Source of the DNA: VRUE01 sp963774555
GTDB lineage: Bacteria; Actinomycetota; Thermoleophilia; Solirubrobacterales; 70-9
Reading direction: 5' to 3'
Length of the DNA: 64,000 bases
Assembly: GCA_963774555.1 (NCBI GenBank)
Contig: CAVZFL010000002.1
Location: 806,001 to 870,000, forward strand
Shown: piece after piece, positions 42,138-50,918 of the stretch
Layout: each line of letters starts with the position of its first letter
How positions within the stretch are numbered: position 1 is the first letter of the stretch
Translations under genes and position numbers: made by a program
Notes under the pieces: generated by a model
Databases searched by the model: none
Told to the model about the DNA's origin: nothing
The model's input: the letters and a program-made list of their open reading frames with translations, nothing else

Positions 42138-43397
42138 CTACCCCGAGCGGGGTAGGCCGGGAAAGTCCTCGATCGTTCTGGCGATCGTTCCCAATGCGGC
42201 GTCGAGGTGCTCGCGCTCGTGGGTCGCCATCAGGCTGGTGCGCAGCAGGGCGCCGCCGGGCGGGACGGCCGGGTGGATCGCGACGTTGGTGTAGACGCCG
42301 GCGTCGAAGAGCGCCTTCCAGAGCAGCACCGCCTGCCAGTCGTCGCCGACGACGACCGGGACGACCGGGGTGGTGGCGACGCTGCCGTCGGGCAGGGTGC
42401 CCGGCTCGACGACCTTCAGCCCGAGGTGGCGCAGGCCCTCGCGCAGATAGGAGGCGTTGTCGAGCAGGGCCTCGAAGAGCGCCGGGCCGTCGGAGCGGAT
42501 CACCCGCAGCGCCTCGAGGGCGGCGCCCACCGCCGCCGGCACCGCCGAGGCGCTGAAGACGAAGGAGCGCGAGGAGATCCGCAGGTACTCGACCACGTCG
42601 GCGGGGCCGACGACGAAGCCGCCGCAGGAGGCGAGGCTCTTGGAGAAGGTGCCCATGCGCAGGTCGACCTCCTCCTCGAGCCCGAACAGCTCGCAGGCAC
42701 CGGCGCCGCGGGCGCCGAGGACCCCGGCGCCGTGCGCCTCATCGACCATCAGGCGGGCGCCGTAGGCCTTGCAGAGCTCGACGATGCGGGGCAGGTCGCA
42801 GACGTCGCCCTCCATCGAGAAGACGCCGTCGACGACGACGAGCACGCCGCCGCCGTCCTCGGCCGCCCGCTGCAGCATCTTCTCCAGCTTGTCCATGCGG
42901 TTGTGGCGGAAGGGGCGCAGCTTGGCGCCGGAGAGCCGGCAGCCGTCGAGGATCGAGGCGTGGTCACCGGAGTCAACGACGACCGTGTCGCCGGGCTCGA
43001 GGATCGTCCCGATCGTGCCCAGGTTCGACTGGTAGCCGGTCGAGAAGACGATCGCGTCCTCGGCCCCCATCCACTCGGCCAGCTCCTTCTCGAGGGCGAC
43101 GTGCAGGGGCGTGGTGCCGTTGAGCAGGCGCGAGCCGGTGACCCCGGTGCCGTAGGTCTCCAGGGCGTCGCGGGCCGCCTGCTTGACCCGCTCGTCGCCT
43201 GTCAAGCCGAGGTAGTTGTTGGAGCCGAGCATGATCGTCTCGCGGCCCTCCATCTCGACCACCGGGCCGGCCTGCGAGGTGAGCAGGCGGAAGTAGGGAA
43301 GTAGGTCGTGCTCCTTGGCCGCTTCGAGCTGCTCGAGGCGGTCGTGGCTGCGCGCCTTGGCGAAGACGTCGACGGGGGCCTTGGTGGTTTCGCTCAT
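42138..43397 (-). CDS. PLP-dependent alpha-oxoamine synthase (KBL/BioF/serine palmitoyltransferase family)
   Basis: 419 residues from an ATG at 43397. GSNNYLGLTGDERV, the PLP-site VDEAHGAGVLG and the Schiff-base lysine K253 in GTFSKSLASCGGF define the family, which condenses an amino acid with an acyl-CoA and loses CO2. Members are 8-amino-7-oxononanoate synthase, 2-amino-3-ketobutyrate ligase, ALA synthase and serine palmitoyltransferase. The position, divergent from a large GNAT-type acyltransferase and with no biotin or threonine-degradation genes nearby, makes a lipid role (serine palmitoyltransferase-like) plausible, but this is an inference. The frame extends further upstream; the ATG at 43397 gives the normal length. 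Confidence 0.88.
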   Translation of the reverse strand: MSETTKAPVDVFAKARSHDRLEQLEAAKEHDLLPYFRLLTSQAGPVVEMEGRETIMLGSNNYLGLTGDERVKQAARDALETYGTGVTGSRLLNGTTPLHVALEKELAEWMGAEDAIVFSTGYQSNLGTIGTILEPGDTVVVDSGDHASILDGCRLSGAKLRPFRHNRMDKLEKMLQRAAEDGGGVLVVVDGVFSMEGDVCDLPRIVELCKAYGARLMVDEAHGAGVLGARGAGACELFGLEEEVDLRMGTFSKSLASCGGFVVGPADVVEYLRISSRSFVFSASAVPAAVGAALEALRVIRSDGPALFEALLDNASYLREGLRHLGLKVVEPGTLPDGSVATTPVVPVVVGDDWQAVLLWKALFDAGVYTNVAIHPAVPPGGALLRTSLMATHEREHLDAALGTIARTIEDFPGLPRSG

Positions 43398-43422
43398 GCG
43401 CGAAGTGTAGGTTCCCGGCCCA

Positions 43423-44562
43423 GTGGCAAATGTGTCGATCCAGCCGGTTCGCAGTCGCCGCGAGCTGAAGCGCTTCGTCAAGGTGCCCTTTCGCCTGCAC
43501 CGCGACCGGCCGCAGTGGGTGGCGCCGCTGATCTTCGAGCGCATGGAGTTCCTCACCCCGAAGAAGAACCCCTGGTTCGAGCACGGCGAGGCGGAGCTCT
43601 TCGTCGCCGAGCGCGACGGCGAGGCAGTGGGCCGGATCAGCGCCCACCTCGACCGCCGCTGGGACGAGTTCCAGGGCGGCAGCGACGCGATGTTCGGCTT
43701 CTTCGAGACGGCAGACGATCCCGAGGTCGCCGCGGCGCTGCTGGACGCGGCGACCGTGTGGGCGCGCGACAAGGGCCGCAACCGCATCCTCGGCCCGATG
43801 GACTTCACCACCAACGACGAGATCGGGATCCTGATCGATGGCTATGACCGGCGGCCGATGATCCTCGAGCCCTGGCACCCACCCCACTACCGCGAGCTGA
43901 TCGAGGCCGAGGGCTTCGAGAAGGCGATGGACGTGCAGATGTGGGAACTGCAGTTCGGCGACCTCAAGCAGGGCGAGCGCTTCGATCCCTCGATCCACGC
44001 CGCCGCCGAGAAGGCGCTGCACGACGAAGGGATCGCGATCCGCAACATGAGCAAGCGCGACATGGCCGGCGAGGTGCGCCGCTTCATGGACGTCTACAAC
44101 GAGGCCTGGGGCGACAACTGGGGCTTCGTCCCGATCACCGACGCCGAGGTCGAGTTCCAGGCCAAGAACCTGAAGCAGGTGATCGACGAGGACTGGGCCT
44201 ACATGGCCGAAAAGGACGGCGAGGTGGTGGGCGCCGCGCTCACCCTGCCCGACATCAACCAGGTGCTGGCGAAGCTGAACGGTCGCCTGCTGCCCTTCGG
44301 CTGGCTGCGCTTCCTGCTCGGCAAGGGCAAGGTCGACCAGCTGCGCGTCTTCGCCCTCGGCGTCAAGCACGACTACCGCCACAGCGGCGTCGCCGCCGGC
44401 CTCTACCTCAAGCACCTCGAGACGGCGGCCGCGCCGGGGAAGATCGAAGGCGGCGAGATGGGCTGGATCCTCGAGACCAACGGGCCGATGAACCGGGCGA
44501 TGGAAGGGATGGGCGGCAAGGTCGTCAAGAGGTACCGGATCTTCGAGAAGGCGTTGGGTTAG
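43423..44562 (+). CDS. Large GNAT-fold acyltransferase, YghO-like
   Basis: 379 residues from a GTG at 43423, 25 bases from the divergent synthase. It has the YghO-type form: N-terminal RELKRFVKVPFRLHRDRPQWVAPL, then a first domain with RNRILGPMDFTTNDEIGILIDGY and a second GNAT domain with GEVVGAALTLPDINQVL and RVFALGVKHDYRHSGVAAGLYLKH, the latter being the acyl-CoA loop. Bacterial ceramide synthases described in Caulobacter are also large GNAT proteins encoded near serine palmitoyltransferase, so the pair may make a sphingoid-like amide lipid. That role is an inference from pairing; the N-acyltransferase fold is well supported. Confidence 0.8.
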   Translation: MANVSIQPVRSRRELKRFVKVPFRLHRDRPQWVAPLIFERMEFLTPKKNPWFEHGEAELFVAERDGEAVGRISAHLDRRWDEFQGGSDAMFGFFETADDPEVAAALLDAATVWARDKGRNRILGPMDFTTNDEIGILIDGYDRRPMILEPWHPPHYRELIEAEGFEKAMDVQMWELQFGDLKQGERFDPSIHAAAEKALHDEGIAIRNMSKRDMAGEVRRFMDVYNEAWGDNWGFVPITDAEVEFQAKNLKQVIDEDWAYMAEKDGEVVGAALTLPDINQVLAKLNGRLLPFGWLRFLLGKGKVDQLRVFALGVKHDYRHSGVAAGLYLKHLETAAAPGKIEGGEMGWILETNGPMNRAMEGMGGKVVKRYRIFEKALG

Positions 44563-44621
44563 GGCTCCCTCGATCTGCGCAAGGTGCGGGAAGCTGGCGG
44601 TTCGTCGCCGCGGGTGTCGCT

Positions 44622-44906
44622 ATGGTCGAACCGGTGAGCGGTATGGAGCTAGAGCCGGTTCCCGTTCGGGCCCTGCCCCGGGAGGACGCTGGCGCGCTGG
44701 CTGTACGCACCGAGGCGCGGACTGCGGCGATCGCTGCTGCCGGCGGCGTCCTCGCTGGTGCCGCCACTGTGGCGGCAGTGCGGGCGGTCGGTGCCGTCGC
44801 CAGCCGCAAGCGGTCTTCGCCGCGCCGCGGACTATCGCGCCGCGAGCGCCCCAACGTCCTCGCCAGCCGCTCCTTCCTTGTTGACGTCCACCTGCTGGGG
44901 CGGTGA
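44622..44906 (+). CDS. Small protein with one hydrophobic helix and a basic tail
   Basis: 94 residues from an ATG at 44622 (a GTG at 44634 is an alternative). A Pro/Glu-rich N-terminus (ELEPVPVRALPREDAGALAV) precedes a hydrophobic Ala/Val/Gly segment (TAAIAAAGGVLAGAATVAAV) and a Lys/Arg/Ser tail. No family recognised. Its stop overlaps the GTG of the glycosylase by 4 bases (GTGA), which is the main support for its being translated. A membrane-associated or nucleic-acid-binding role could fit the composition, but nothing shows it. Confidence 0.5.
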   Translation: MVEPVSGMELEPVPVRALPREDAGALAVRTEARTAAIAAAGGVLAGAATVAAVRAVGAVASRKRSSPRRGLSRRERPNVLASRSFLVDVHLLGR

Positions 44907-45805
44907 GCCTCGAGGTCGAGGTCTGCCCGCCCTCTCCCTACCGGCTGCCGGCCTACGGTGGGGAGGACGGGGTGATGCGCGCCGAGCGGGGCGTCCTCAA
45001 CCGGCTGCTGCACGTCGAGGGCTGCCCGGTGCTGGTGCGGGCCTGGGAGCCGGGCAGGGATCGGGTCGCGCTGCGGGCCGAGGCGCTCGACCCGGCTGAG
45101 ATCCGCCTGCCGGGGCCGGCGGCCAGTGGTCCCGAGCGCTCGGCGCGGCCGGCCGAGCTGGAGCTGGCGCTCGAGCGCATGCGCTTCGCCCTCGGCGTCG
45201 ACGACGACCTCTCCGAGTTCTACCGCCGCTTCCGCCGCGACCCGCTGCTGGGGCCGCTGCTGCGCCGCCGTCCCCACCTGCGTCCGCGGCGCCGACCGTG
45301 GCCCTGGGAGGCGCTCGTCTGGGCCGTGGTCAAGCAGCTGATCGAGAGCGGCCGGGCGGCGCGGATCCAGCGCCGCATGGTCGGTCGCTGGGGGCTGCGC
45401 CTCGGTGCCGAACGCGGCGGCCTGCGCGATGTCCCGACCCCGGGCCTGATCGCCGGGCGGGCGCCGGCCGAGCTGGAGTCGATGGGGCTGGCGCTGAAAC
45501 GGGCAATCGCGCTGCGACGGATCGCCGCCGACATCGACGCCGGCCGCTGCGACCCGGCGACTCCGGGTGCCGACCGGCGCCTGCTCTCGGTATGCGAGAT
45601 CGGCCCCTGGACCGTGCAGTGCCTCGGGCTCTACGGCCGCGGCGACCCCGACTCGCTCCCGGCCGGCGACCTGATCTACCTCAAGCTGGTCGGCCGTCTG
45701 GCCCGCCTCGGCCGCCGCGCCACCGTCGAGGAGGTCGAAGACTTCTTCGCCCCCTACGCCCCCTTCCGCGGCCTAGCCGCCACCTGGTCCCTCACCGCTA
45801 AATAA
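44903..45805 (+). CDS. HhH-GPD DNA glycosylase, AlkA-like (3-methyladenine DNA glycosylase II)
   Basis: 300 residues from a GTG at 44903. The C-terminal half has the helix-hairpin-helix LLSVCEIGPWTVQCLGLYGRGDPDSLPAGD, ending in the catalytic Asp (D256), followed by a helical end. The preceding WEALVWAVVKQLIESGRAARIQRRM corresponds to the AlkA core helix that reads P..LV..I..QQ in other members; here Q is kept. The N-terminal third is a beta domain as in AlkA. It would remove alkylated bases from DNA. Translationally coupled to the small gene before it. Confidence 0.85.
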   Translation: MSLEVEVCPPSPYRLPAYGGEDGVMRAERGVLNRLLHVEGCPVLVRAWEPGRDRVALRAEALDPAEIRLPGPAASGPERSARPAELELALERMRFALGVDDDLSEFYRRFRRDPLLGPLLRRRPHLRPRRRPWPWEALVWAVVKQLIESGRAARIQRRMVGRWGLRLGAERGGLRDVPTPGLIAGRAPAELESMGLALKRAIALRRIAADIDAGRCDPATPGADRRLLSVCEIGPWTVQCLGLYGRGDPDSLPAGDLIYLKLVGRLARLGRRATVEEVEDFFAPYAPFRGLAATWSLTAK

Positions 45806-45807
45806 GC

Positions 45808-45846
45808 GGTCGCACTTTCCGCCGTATACCGACTGAAACTGCGACC
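45808..45846. repeat. Palindromic repeat, TCGCAcTT/AAgTGCGA family (copy 3)
   Basis: GGTCGCACTTTCCGCCG at the left and AAACTGCGACC at the right, 39 bases. The inner stem is imperfect. It starts two bases after the glycosylase stop. Confidence 0.65.
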
Positions 45847-45878
45847 TCAACCGAGGCTCGACGGGAAATCGATCATGC

Positions 45879-45916
45879 GGTCGCACTTCCAACCGCATAG
45901 CGGCGGGAACTGCGAC
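45879..45916. repeat. Palindromic repeat, TCGCAcTT/AAgTGCGA family (copy 4)
   Basis: GGTCGCACTTCC, then AACCGCATAGCGG, then GGAACTGCGAC. It lies 32 bases from copy 3, nearly the same spacing as copies 1 and 2 (33 bases). Confidence 0.65.
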
Positions 45917-45974
45917 ATCTGGGGGATGGGGAGCCTGACTCAAGCGTGGCGCCCAGGCGTCGATAAGGCTGGCA

Positions 45975-48269
45975 ATGGAGCAGCCGACCAGGGGCGGGAG
46001 CTGGCCCGAGAAGCGAGTCAACGAGTTCCTCGACCAGATCTCTGCCGGTGGGGAGGACTACCGGCGCCTGGTCGAGCGGCTGCCGGCGATCGTCTACGCC
46101 TCCGAGCTCGGCGAGAACGGCCGCTGGCGCTACGTCAGCCCCCAGATCGAGGACATTCTTGGCTACACGCCGGAGGAATGGCTCGCCGACCCCGAGCTCT
46201 GGGCAAAACTGCTGCACCCGGAGGATCGCGAGCGGGCGCTCTCGCAGGAGACCCGCAAGACGATCGGCACCCGCAACCCGCCGCCGGTCGACTACCGCAT
46301 GGTCACCCGCGACGGGCGCACCGTCTGGATCCTCGACGAGGCCGTGCTCGAGCCGGACGAAATGGGAACGCCGGTCTGGCATGGCGTCCTCTACGACATC
46401 AGCGAGCGCAAGGCGGCCGAGCAGGAGGCGCAGCGCGCCGCCGCCCAGCAGGCCGCCGTCGCCCGCCTCGGCGGGCGGGCGCTGAAGGACGGCGAGCCCG
46501 ACGAGCTAATGCGCGAGGCAGTCTCGCTGATGAGCGAGATCGAGGGCGTCAGCGCCGCCTGCATCTGGGAGATCGGGCGCGACGGTCGCAGGCTCGGCCT
46601 GCGCGCCGGCCTCGAGGATCGCGTCGTCGGCTCGGCCCGCGCCTCTGCCGCGCGCGACTCGCACGCCGGCGCGGCACTCGACTCCCGCCTGCACGTGATC
46701 GTCGACGATTGGGAGACCGAGCGGCGCTTCTCGATGCCGCCGGCGCTGCGGGTGATCGGCGTGCGCAGCAGCCTCGCCGTGGTGATCGACGGCAAGAAGC
46801 AGCCCTTCGGCGTGCTCGACATCCACTCCACCGAGCCCAACCGCTTCACCCCCCAGGACGTCCACTTCGTTCAGGCCTCCGCCAACGTGCTCGCCGACGC
46901 GATCGAGCGCCACGCCTCCGACCAGGCGCTGCGCCACCGCGTCCTCCACGACCCGCTCACCGGCCTGCCCAACCGGCCCAGCTTCGTCGACTCGCTGGGC
47001 GACGCGCTGAAGCGCAGCACCGTCTCCGGCTCGCCGGTCGGCATCCTCTTCCTCGACCTCGACAACTTCAAGCTGATCAACGACAGCATGGGACACCACG
47101 CCGGCGACGAGCTGCTGCGCGCGGTGGCGCCGCGGCTGCGCGCCCACCTGCGGCCCGGCGACATCGTCGCCCGCTTCGGCGGCGACGAGTTCGGCATCCT
47201 GGTCGACCGCCTCGCCGACGAGGACGAGGCGGTGGCGATCGCCGACCGCATCGCCGCCTCCTTCGCCGAGCCCTACGCGATGGGTGGGGTCGAGCACTTC
47301 GTCAGCGCCAGCGTCGGCATCGCCGTCGCCCGCCCCTCGAGCCGCGAGCCGATCGACGCCGACCTGCTGATCCGCGACGCCGACGCCGCCATGTACCGGG
47401 CCAAGGAACGCGGGCGCGCCCGCTGCGAGCTCTTCGACGCCGAGATGCGGGCGCGGGCCCTGCGCCGGCTCGAGGTCGAGCGCGAGCTGCGCCAGGCGCT
47501 CGACCGCGAAGAGCTGGAGCTGCACTACCAACCGCTGATCGCCCTGCGCAGCGGTGAGATCACCGGACTGGAGGCGCTGGTCCGCTGGCGCCACCCCGAG
47601 CGCGGCCTGCTCGACCCCGGCGAGTTCGTCCCGATCGCCGAGGACAGCGGCCTGATCGAGCCGATCGGCCGCTGGGTCCAGGAAAGCGCCTGCCGCCAGA
47701 TCCTCGAGTGGCACCAGCTGCGGCCCGACGAGCGGCCCTTCGACGTCTCGGTCAATCTCTCCGCCCGCCAGGTCACCCACCGCGACCTCGCCGCCTCGAT
47801 CGCCGAGATCCTCGGTGCCAGCGGCCTCGAACCGGTCCACCTGCGGCTGGAGGTCACCGAGAGCGTCCTGGTCGAGGAGTCAGCGACCGCGATCGGCACC
47901 CTGGAAGCGCTCAGCGACATCGGCGTCAGCCTCGTCCTCGACGACTTCGGCACCGGCTATTCGTCGCTCGCCTACCTCAACCGCTTTCCCTTCGACGCGC
48001 TCAAGATCGACCGCTCCTTCGTCGACGCGCTCGGGGTCGAACAGGAGCGCACGGCGATCGTCGAGGCGATCATCGGCATGGCCCGCGCCCTCTCGCTCGA
48101 CGTGATCGCCGAGGGGGTCGAGAACGAGGCGCAGCTATCGGAGCTGAGCCGCCTCGGCTGCGACTACGCCCAGGGCCACCTCTTCTCGCGGGCGCTGCCG
48201 CCGGAGAAGATCTCGGCGCTGCTGAGCGAAGGGGCGCCGCTCTATTCCGGGATCGCGCCGGGCAGGTAG
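45975..48269 (+). CDS. PAS-GAF-GGDEF-EAL cyclic-di-GMP signalling protein
   Basis: 764 residues, ATG at 45975. Order: PAS/PAC (about 28-145, IVYASELGENGRWRYVSPQ to WHGVLYDISERKAAE), GAF (about 170-315), diguanylate cyclase with intact GGDEF (402-406) and DLDNFKLIND, and phosphodiesterase with intact EAL (533-535), DDFGTGYSSL and EGVE. All metal and substrate residues I can check are present in both catalytic domains, so it may be bifunctional, with GAF/PAS choosing the direction. No membrane segment, so cytosolic. Its 3' end overlaps the convergent substrate-binding protein gene by 28 bases. Confidence 0.95.
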   Translation: MEQPTRGGSWPEKRVNEFLDQISAGGEDYRRLVERLPAIVYASELGENGRWRYVSPQIEDILGYTPEEWLADPELWAKLLHPEDRERALSQETRKTIGTRNPPPVDYRMVTRDGRTVWILDEAVLEPDEMGTPVWHGVLYDISERKAAEQEAQRAAAQQAAVARLGGRALKDGEPDELMREAVSLMSEIEGVSAACIWEIGRDGRRLGLRAGLEDRVVGSARASAARDSHAGAALDSRLHVIVDDWETERRFSMPPALRVIGVRSSLAVVIDGKKQPFGVLDIHSTEPNRFTPQDVHFVQASANVLADAIERHASDQALRHRVLHDPLTGLPNRPSFVDSLGDALKRSTVSGSPVGILFLDLDNFKLINDSMGHHAGDELLRAVAPRLRAHLRPGDIVARFGGDEFGILVDRLADEDEAVAIADRIAASFAEPYAMGGVEHFVSASVGIAVARPSSREPIDADLLIRDADAAMYRAKERGRARCELFDAEMRARALRRLEVERELRQALDREELELHYQPLIALRSGEITGLEALVRWRHPERGLLDPGEFVPIAEDSGLIEPIGRWVQESACRQILEWHQLRPDERPFDVSVNLSARQVTHRDLAASIAEILGASGLEPVHLRLEVTESVLVEESATAIGTLEALSDIGVSLVLDDFGTGYSSLAYLNRFPFDALKIDRSFVDALGVEQERTAIVEAIIGMARALSLDVIAEGVENEAQLSELSRLGCDYAQGHLFSRALPPEKISALLSEGAPLYSGIAPGR

Positions 48270-49264
48270 GCGTTGCTGAGCACGCTCGCCGCCGCGGGCA
48301 GCGCGCCGATCAGTTCGTTGTCGCGCATCCAGCCGATGAACTTGGCCCAGAGGGCGGGGTCCATGTAGCCGTAGGGCTGTTTGCCGCGGGGCGGGTCGAG
48401 CAGCGGCAGCGTCGCCGCCACCTCGGCTTTGGTCAGCTTCGGATCGAGGTCGGGGTTCGCTTCCAGCAGGGCTTTCGTCGCCGCCTTCGGGTTGGCCGCG
48501 GCCGCCGCGGTGCCGCGAGCCAGGGCGGCGATGAAGAGGCGGATCGCCTGCGGGTCTTCTTCCAGACGCTTGCCCCGGGCGGCGAGGACGAGCTCGTCGT
48601 AACTGGGCACGCCGAGCTTGTCGACCGGGGTGACGACGGGGTCCTTGCCGCGCAGGCGCAGGTCGACGCCCTCGACGTTGCTGAAGCCGCCGAGCATCGC
48701 CTGGGCGCTGCCGCCGACCAGTGCCGGCAGCAGGCCGAAGCCGACGTTGACCGCCTTGACGTCGGCGGGGGTGAGGTTGGCGCGGGCGAGGATCGTCTTC
48801 AGGTAGGCGTCCTGGTAGGAAATGCCGGCGGTGGCGATCGTCTTCCCGCGCAGGCCGCCGACGCCCTGGATCCCCGACTTCTGCAGCCAGATCATCGAGG
48901 TCAGCGGGCGGTTGACCAGGGCCGCGACCGCCTTCACGTCGAGGCCCTGTTCGTGCGCCAGCAGCACCTCGGGCTCGTAGGAGATCGCCAGGTCGGTGCG
49001 GCCGGCGGCGAGCAGCTTGATCGGCGCCGCCGGGTCGGCCGGGGTCTGGATCTTGACGTCGAGCCCGGCTTCTTCGAAGTAGTCGAGCTTCTGGGCCATG
49101 TAGATCCCGGCGTGATCGGGGTTCGGGTAGAAGTCGAGCGTGAGGCTGAGCGCTTCGGCCGCGCCGGTCGCGTCCTCGCTCTTCTCGCCGCAGGCGGCGA
49201 GGCCGAAGGTCAGGGCGAGCAGGGCGGCGACGAGGGCGATCGCCGCGGTGGGGGGGCGCTTCAT
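48242..49264 (-). CDS. ABC transporter substrate-binding lipoprotein, NMT1/THI5-like (ThiY-like)
   Basis: 340 residues, ATG at 49264. Lipobox FGLAAC (Cys near 25). LTLDFYPNPDHAGIYMAQKLDYFEEAGLDVKI is the NMT1/THI5 signature, and GKTIATAGISYQDAYLKTIL and LGGFSNVEGVDLR follow the same family. These proteins bind pyrimidine precursors of thiamine, or riboflavin/taurine-type ligands; the F-Y-P-N-P-D-H-A-G start favours the thiamine-pyrimidine group. Third gene of the minus-strand operon ATPase-permease-binding protein, 10 bases after the permease. Confidence 0.85.
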   Translation of the reverse strand: MKRPPTAAIALVAALLALTFGLAACGEKSEDATGAAEALSLTLDFYPNPDHAGIYMAQKLDYFEEAGLDVKIQTPADPAAPIKLLAAGRTDLAISYEPEVLLAHEQGLDVKAVAALVNRPLTSMIWLQKSGIQGVGGLRGKTIATAGISYQDAYLKTILARANLTPADVKAVNVGFGLLPALVGGSAQAMLGGFSNVEGVDLRLRGKDPVVTPVDKLGVPSYDELVLAARGKRLEEDPQAIRLFIAALARGTAAAAANPKAATKALLEANPDLDPKLTKAEVAATLPLLDPPRGKQPYGYMDPALWAKFIGWMRDNELIGALPAAASVLSNAYLPGAIPE

Positions 49265-49274
49265 CCCCTACTTT

Positions 49275-49997
49275 CTATCGCCAAGTGACGACGCGGCGCT
49301 CCGCGAGTGCCAGGAGGGCGAAGAGGGCGACCGCCATCGCCGAGAGGACGAGCACCGCGGCGAAGACCCTGGCGGTTTCGAGTTGGGCACTGTCCTGGCG
49401 GATCAGCACGCCGAGGCCGGAGTCGGCGCCGGCCCACTCGCCGAAGAGGGCGGCGATCACGGCGACGGTGACGGCGATCTTGGCGCCGCTGAAGAAGTAG
49501 GGCAGCGCCGAGGGCGCCTCGACTCGCTGCAGGATCTGCCGCCGCGAGGCGTTGAGGCTGCGCATCATCTTGGTCGCTTCGGGATCGACCGAGCGCAGGC
49601 CGTCGAGCGTGTTGACGGTGATCGGGAAGAAGCAGATCAGGGCGACGATCCAGAGCTTCGGCGCGATCCCGTAGCCGAACCAGACGACGAGGATCGGCCC
49701 GATCGCGACGATAGGCACCGTCTGTGAGGCGACGAGCAGCGGGTAGAACGCCAGGCGCAGGGTCTCCGAGAGGTGCAGGGCGACGGCGAACAACAGGCCG
49801 GCGAGCACCGCGCAGCCAAATCCCAGCAGGACCTCGCGCAGCGTCACCCAGGCGTTTTCGGCCAACAGCGAGCGGCTCTGCCAGAGAGATTCGGCGATTT
49901 CGGCGGGGGAGGGGACGAGGAACGGGTCCAGATGCAGTGCATCGGCCAGTACCCCCGTGCTTGCCGCGAGCTGCCAGGCGCCGACCAGGGCGGCCAA
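49275..49997 (-). CDS. ABC transporter permease (ThiX/SsuC-like)
   Basis: 240 residues from the TTG at 49997. Five or six helices with the EAA loop EATKMMRSLNASRRQILQRVEAPSALPYFFSGAKIA. No ATG exists at the N-terminus. Upstream in frame a CTG at 50027 overlaps the ATPase stop in a 4-base CTGA and would add LKRWALPIAL, giving the basic start expected of a membrane protein; that may be the true start with a rare CTG codon. Works with the ATPase at 50024 and the binding protein at 48242. Confidence 0.85.
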   Translation of the reverse strand: MAALVGAWQLAASTGVLADALHLDPFLVPSPAEIAESLWQSRSLLAENAWVTLREVLLGFGCAVLAGLLFAVALHLSETLRLAFYPLLVASQTVPIVAIGPILVVWFGYGIAPKLWIVALICFFPITVNTLDGLRSVDPEATKMMRSLNASRRQILQRVEAPSALPYFFSGAKIAVTVAVIAALFGEWAGADSGLGVLIRQDSAQLETARVFAAVLVLSAMAVALFALLALAERRVVTWR

Positions 49998-50023
49998 AAG
50001 CGCGATTGGGAGCGCCCAGCGTT

Positions 50024-50893
50024 TCAGCGCTCATCCGCCTTTGGCGAGTTATTGCCGCTATGCGAAACAAAGTCGCCAATTCCGGCGGCTCGCAGCGCGC
50101 GCATGGCCTGCTCGCGCAGGGCGACGAACTCCGGAGCCGCTACAGCCGCGTCGCGGTTGCGGGCCCGCGGTGCCGGTGCGCTCAGCGTCTCGACAACTCG
50201 CGCCGGCCGCGCCGAGAGCACCGCCACCCGGTCGCAGAGGTAGAGCGCCTCCTCGATGTCGTGGGTGACGAGGACGACCGTGCGCGGCTCGGCGTGCAGC
50301 GCTTGCGCCAGCCATTCCTGCATCTCCGCGCGGGTGATCGCGTCGAGCGAGGCGAACGGCTCGTCCAGGGCCAGCAGCGGCTTGCCGGAGATCAGCGTGC
50401 GCAGGAAGGCGACCCGCTGGCGCATGCCGCCGGAGAGCTCGGCGGGAGAGGAGCGCTCGAAGCCGGCGAGGCCGAAGCGCTCGAAGAGCTGTCGGGCCTC
50501 CGCCCTCGCGGCCTTGCGCCCGATGCCACGGTTGCGCAGCGCCAGCGCCGCGTTGTCGATCGCGCTCAGCCAGGGCAGCAGCATGTCGCGCTGGGGCATG
50601 AAGGCGCAGCGGCTCAGGCGGCCAGCGGCACCCTGTGCGCCGCCGACCTCGATCTCGCCCGCGCCGGGCTCCTGCAGGCCGGCGATCAGCTCGAGCAGCG
50701 TCGACTTGCCGCAGCCGGATGGACCGACCACGCCGAGGACGCCGTTGGCGGGGACATCGAGGTCGAGCCGCTCGACGGTGCGCAGCTTGCCGTAGGAATG
50801 CGCCAACCCGCGGACCGAGACCGCCACACCCTTCGCCGCCGCTGCGGCAGGCGATTCCGGCTCGGTGGCGAATTCCGTTGCTCTCGCGGGCAT
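50024..50893 (-). CDS. ABC transporter ATPase (ThiZ/SsuB-like)
   Basis: 289 residues, ATG at 50893. Walker A GPSGCGKS (57-64), signature LSGGMRQRVAFLRTL, Walker B LLALDEPFASLDAITR and switch His in VLVTHDIEEALYL. The family is the nitrate/taurine/thiamine-pyrimidine group. First gene of the operon; it diverges from the TauE gene over a 75-base gap. The C-terminal ~15 residues (SHSGNNSPKADER) are encoded by a stretch that resembles the palindromic repeat family (50043-50077), so the end of the protein may be a late addition. Confidence 0.88.
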   Translation of the reverse strand: MPARATEFATEPESPAAAAAKGVAVSVRGLAHSYGKLRTVERLDLDVPANGVLGVVGPSGCGKSTLLELIAGLQEPGAGEIEVGGAQGAAGRLSRCAFMPQRDMLLPWLSAIDNAALALRNRGIGRKAARAEARQLFERFGLAGFERSSPAELSGGMRQRVAFLRTLISGKPLLALDEPFASLDAITRAEMQEWLAQALHAEPRTVVLVTHDIEEALYLCDRVAVLSARPARVVETLSAPAPRARNRDAAVAAPEFVALREQAMRALRAAGIGDFVSHSGNNSPKADER

Positions 50894-50918
50894 CTTGGTA
50901 TCCTGGCGGACTCGCGCT

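Noticed and set aside
50043..50077. Fifth copy of the palindromic repeat family inside the ATPase 3' end
   Set aside because: Outer arms GGCGA/TCGCC and the centre GCCGCTATGCG resemble the family, but too many positions differ to list it as a repeat; mentioned as a possibility only.
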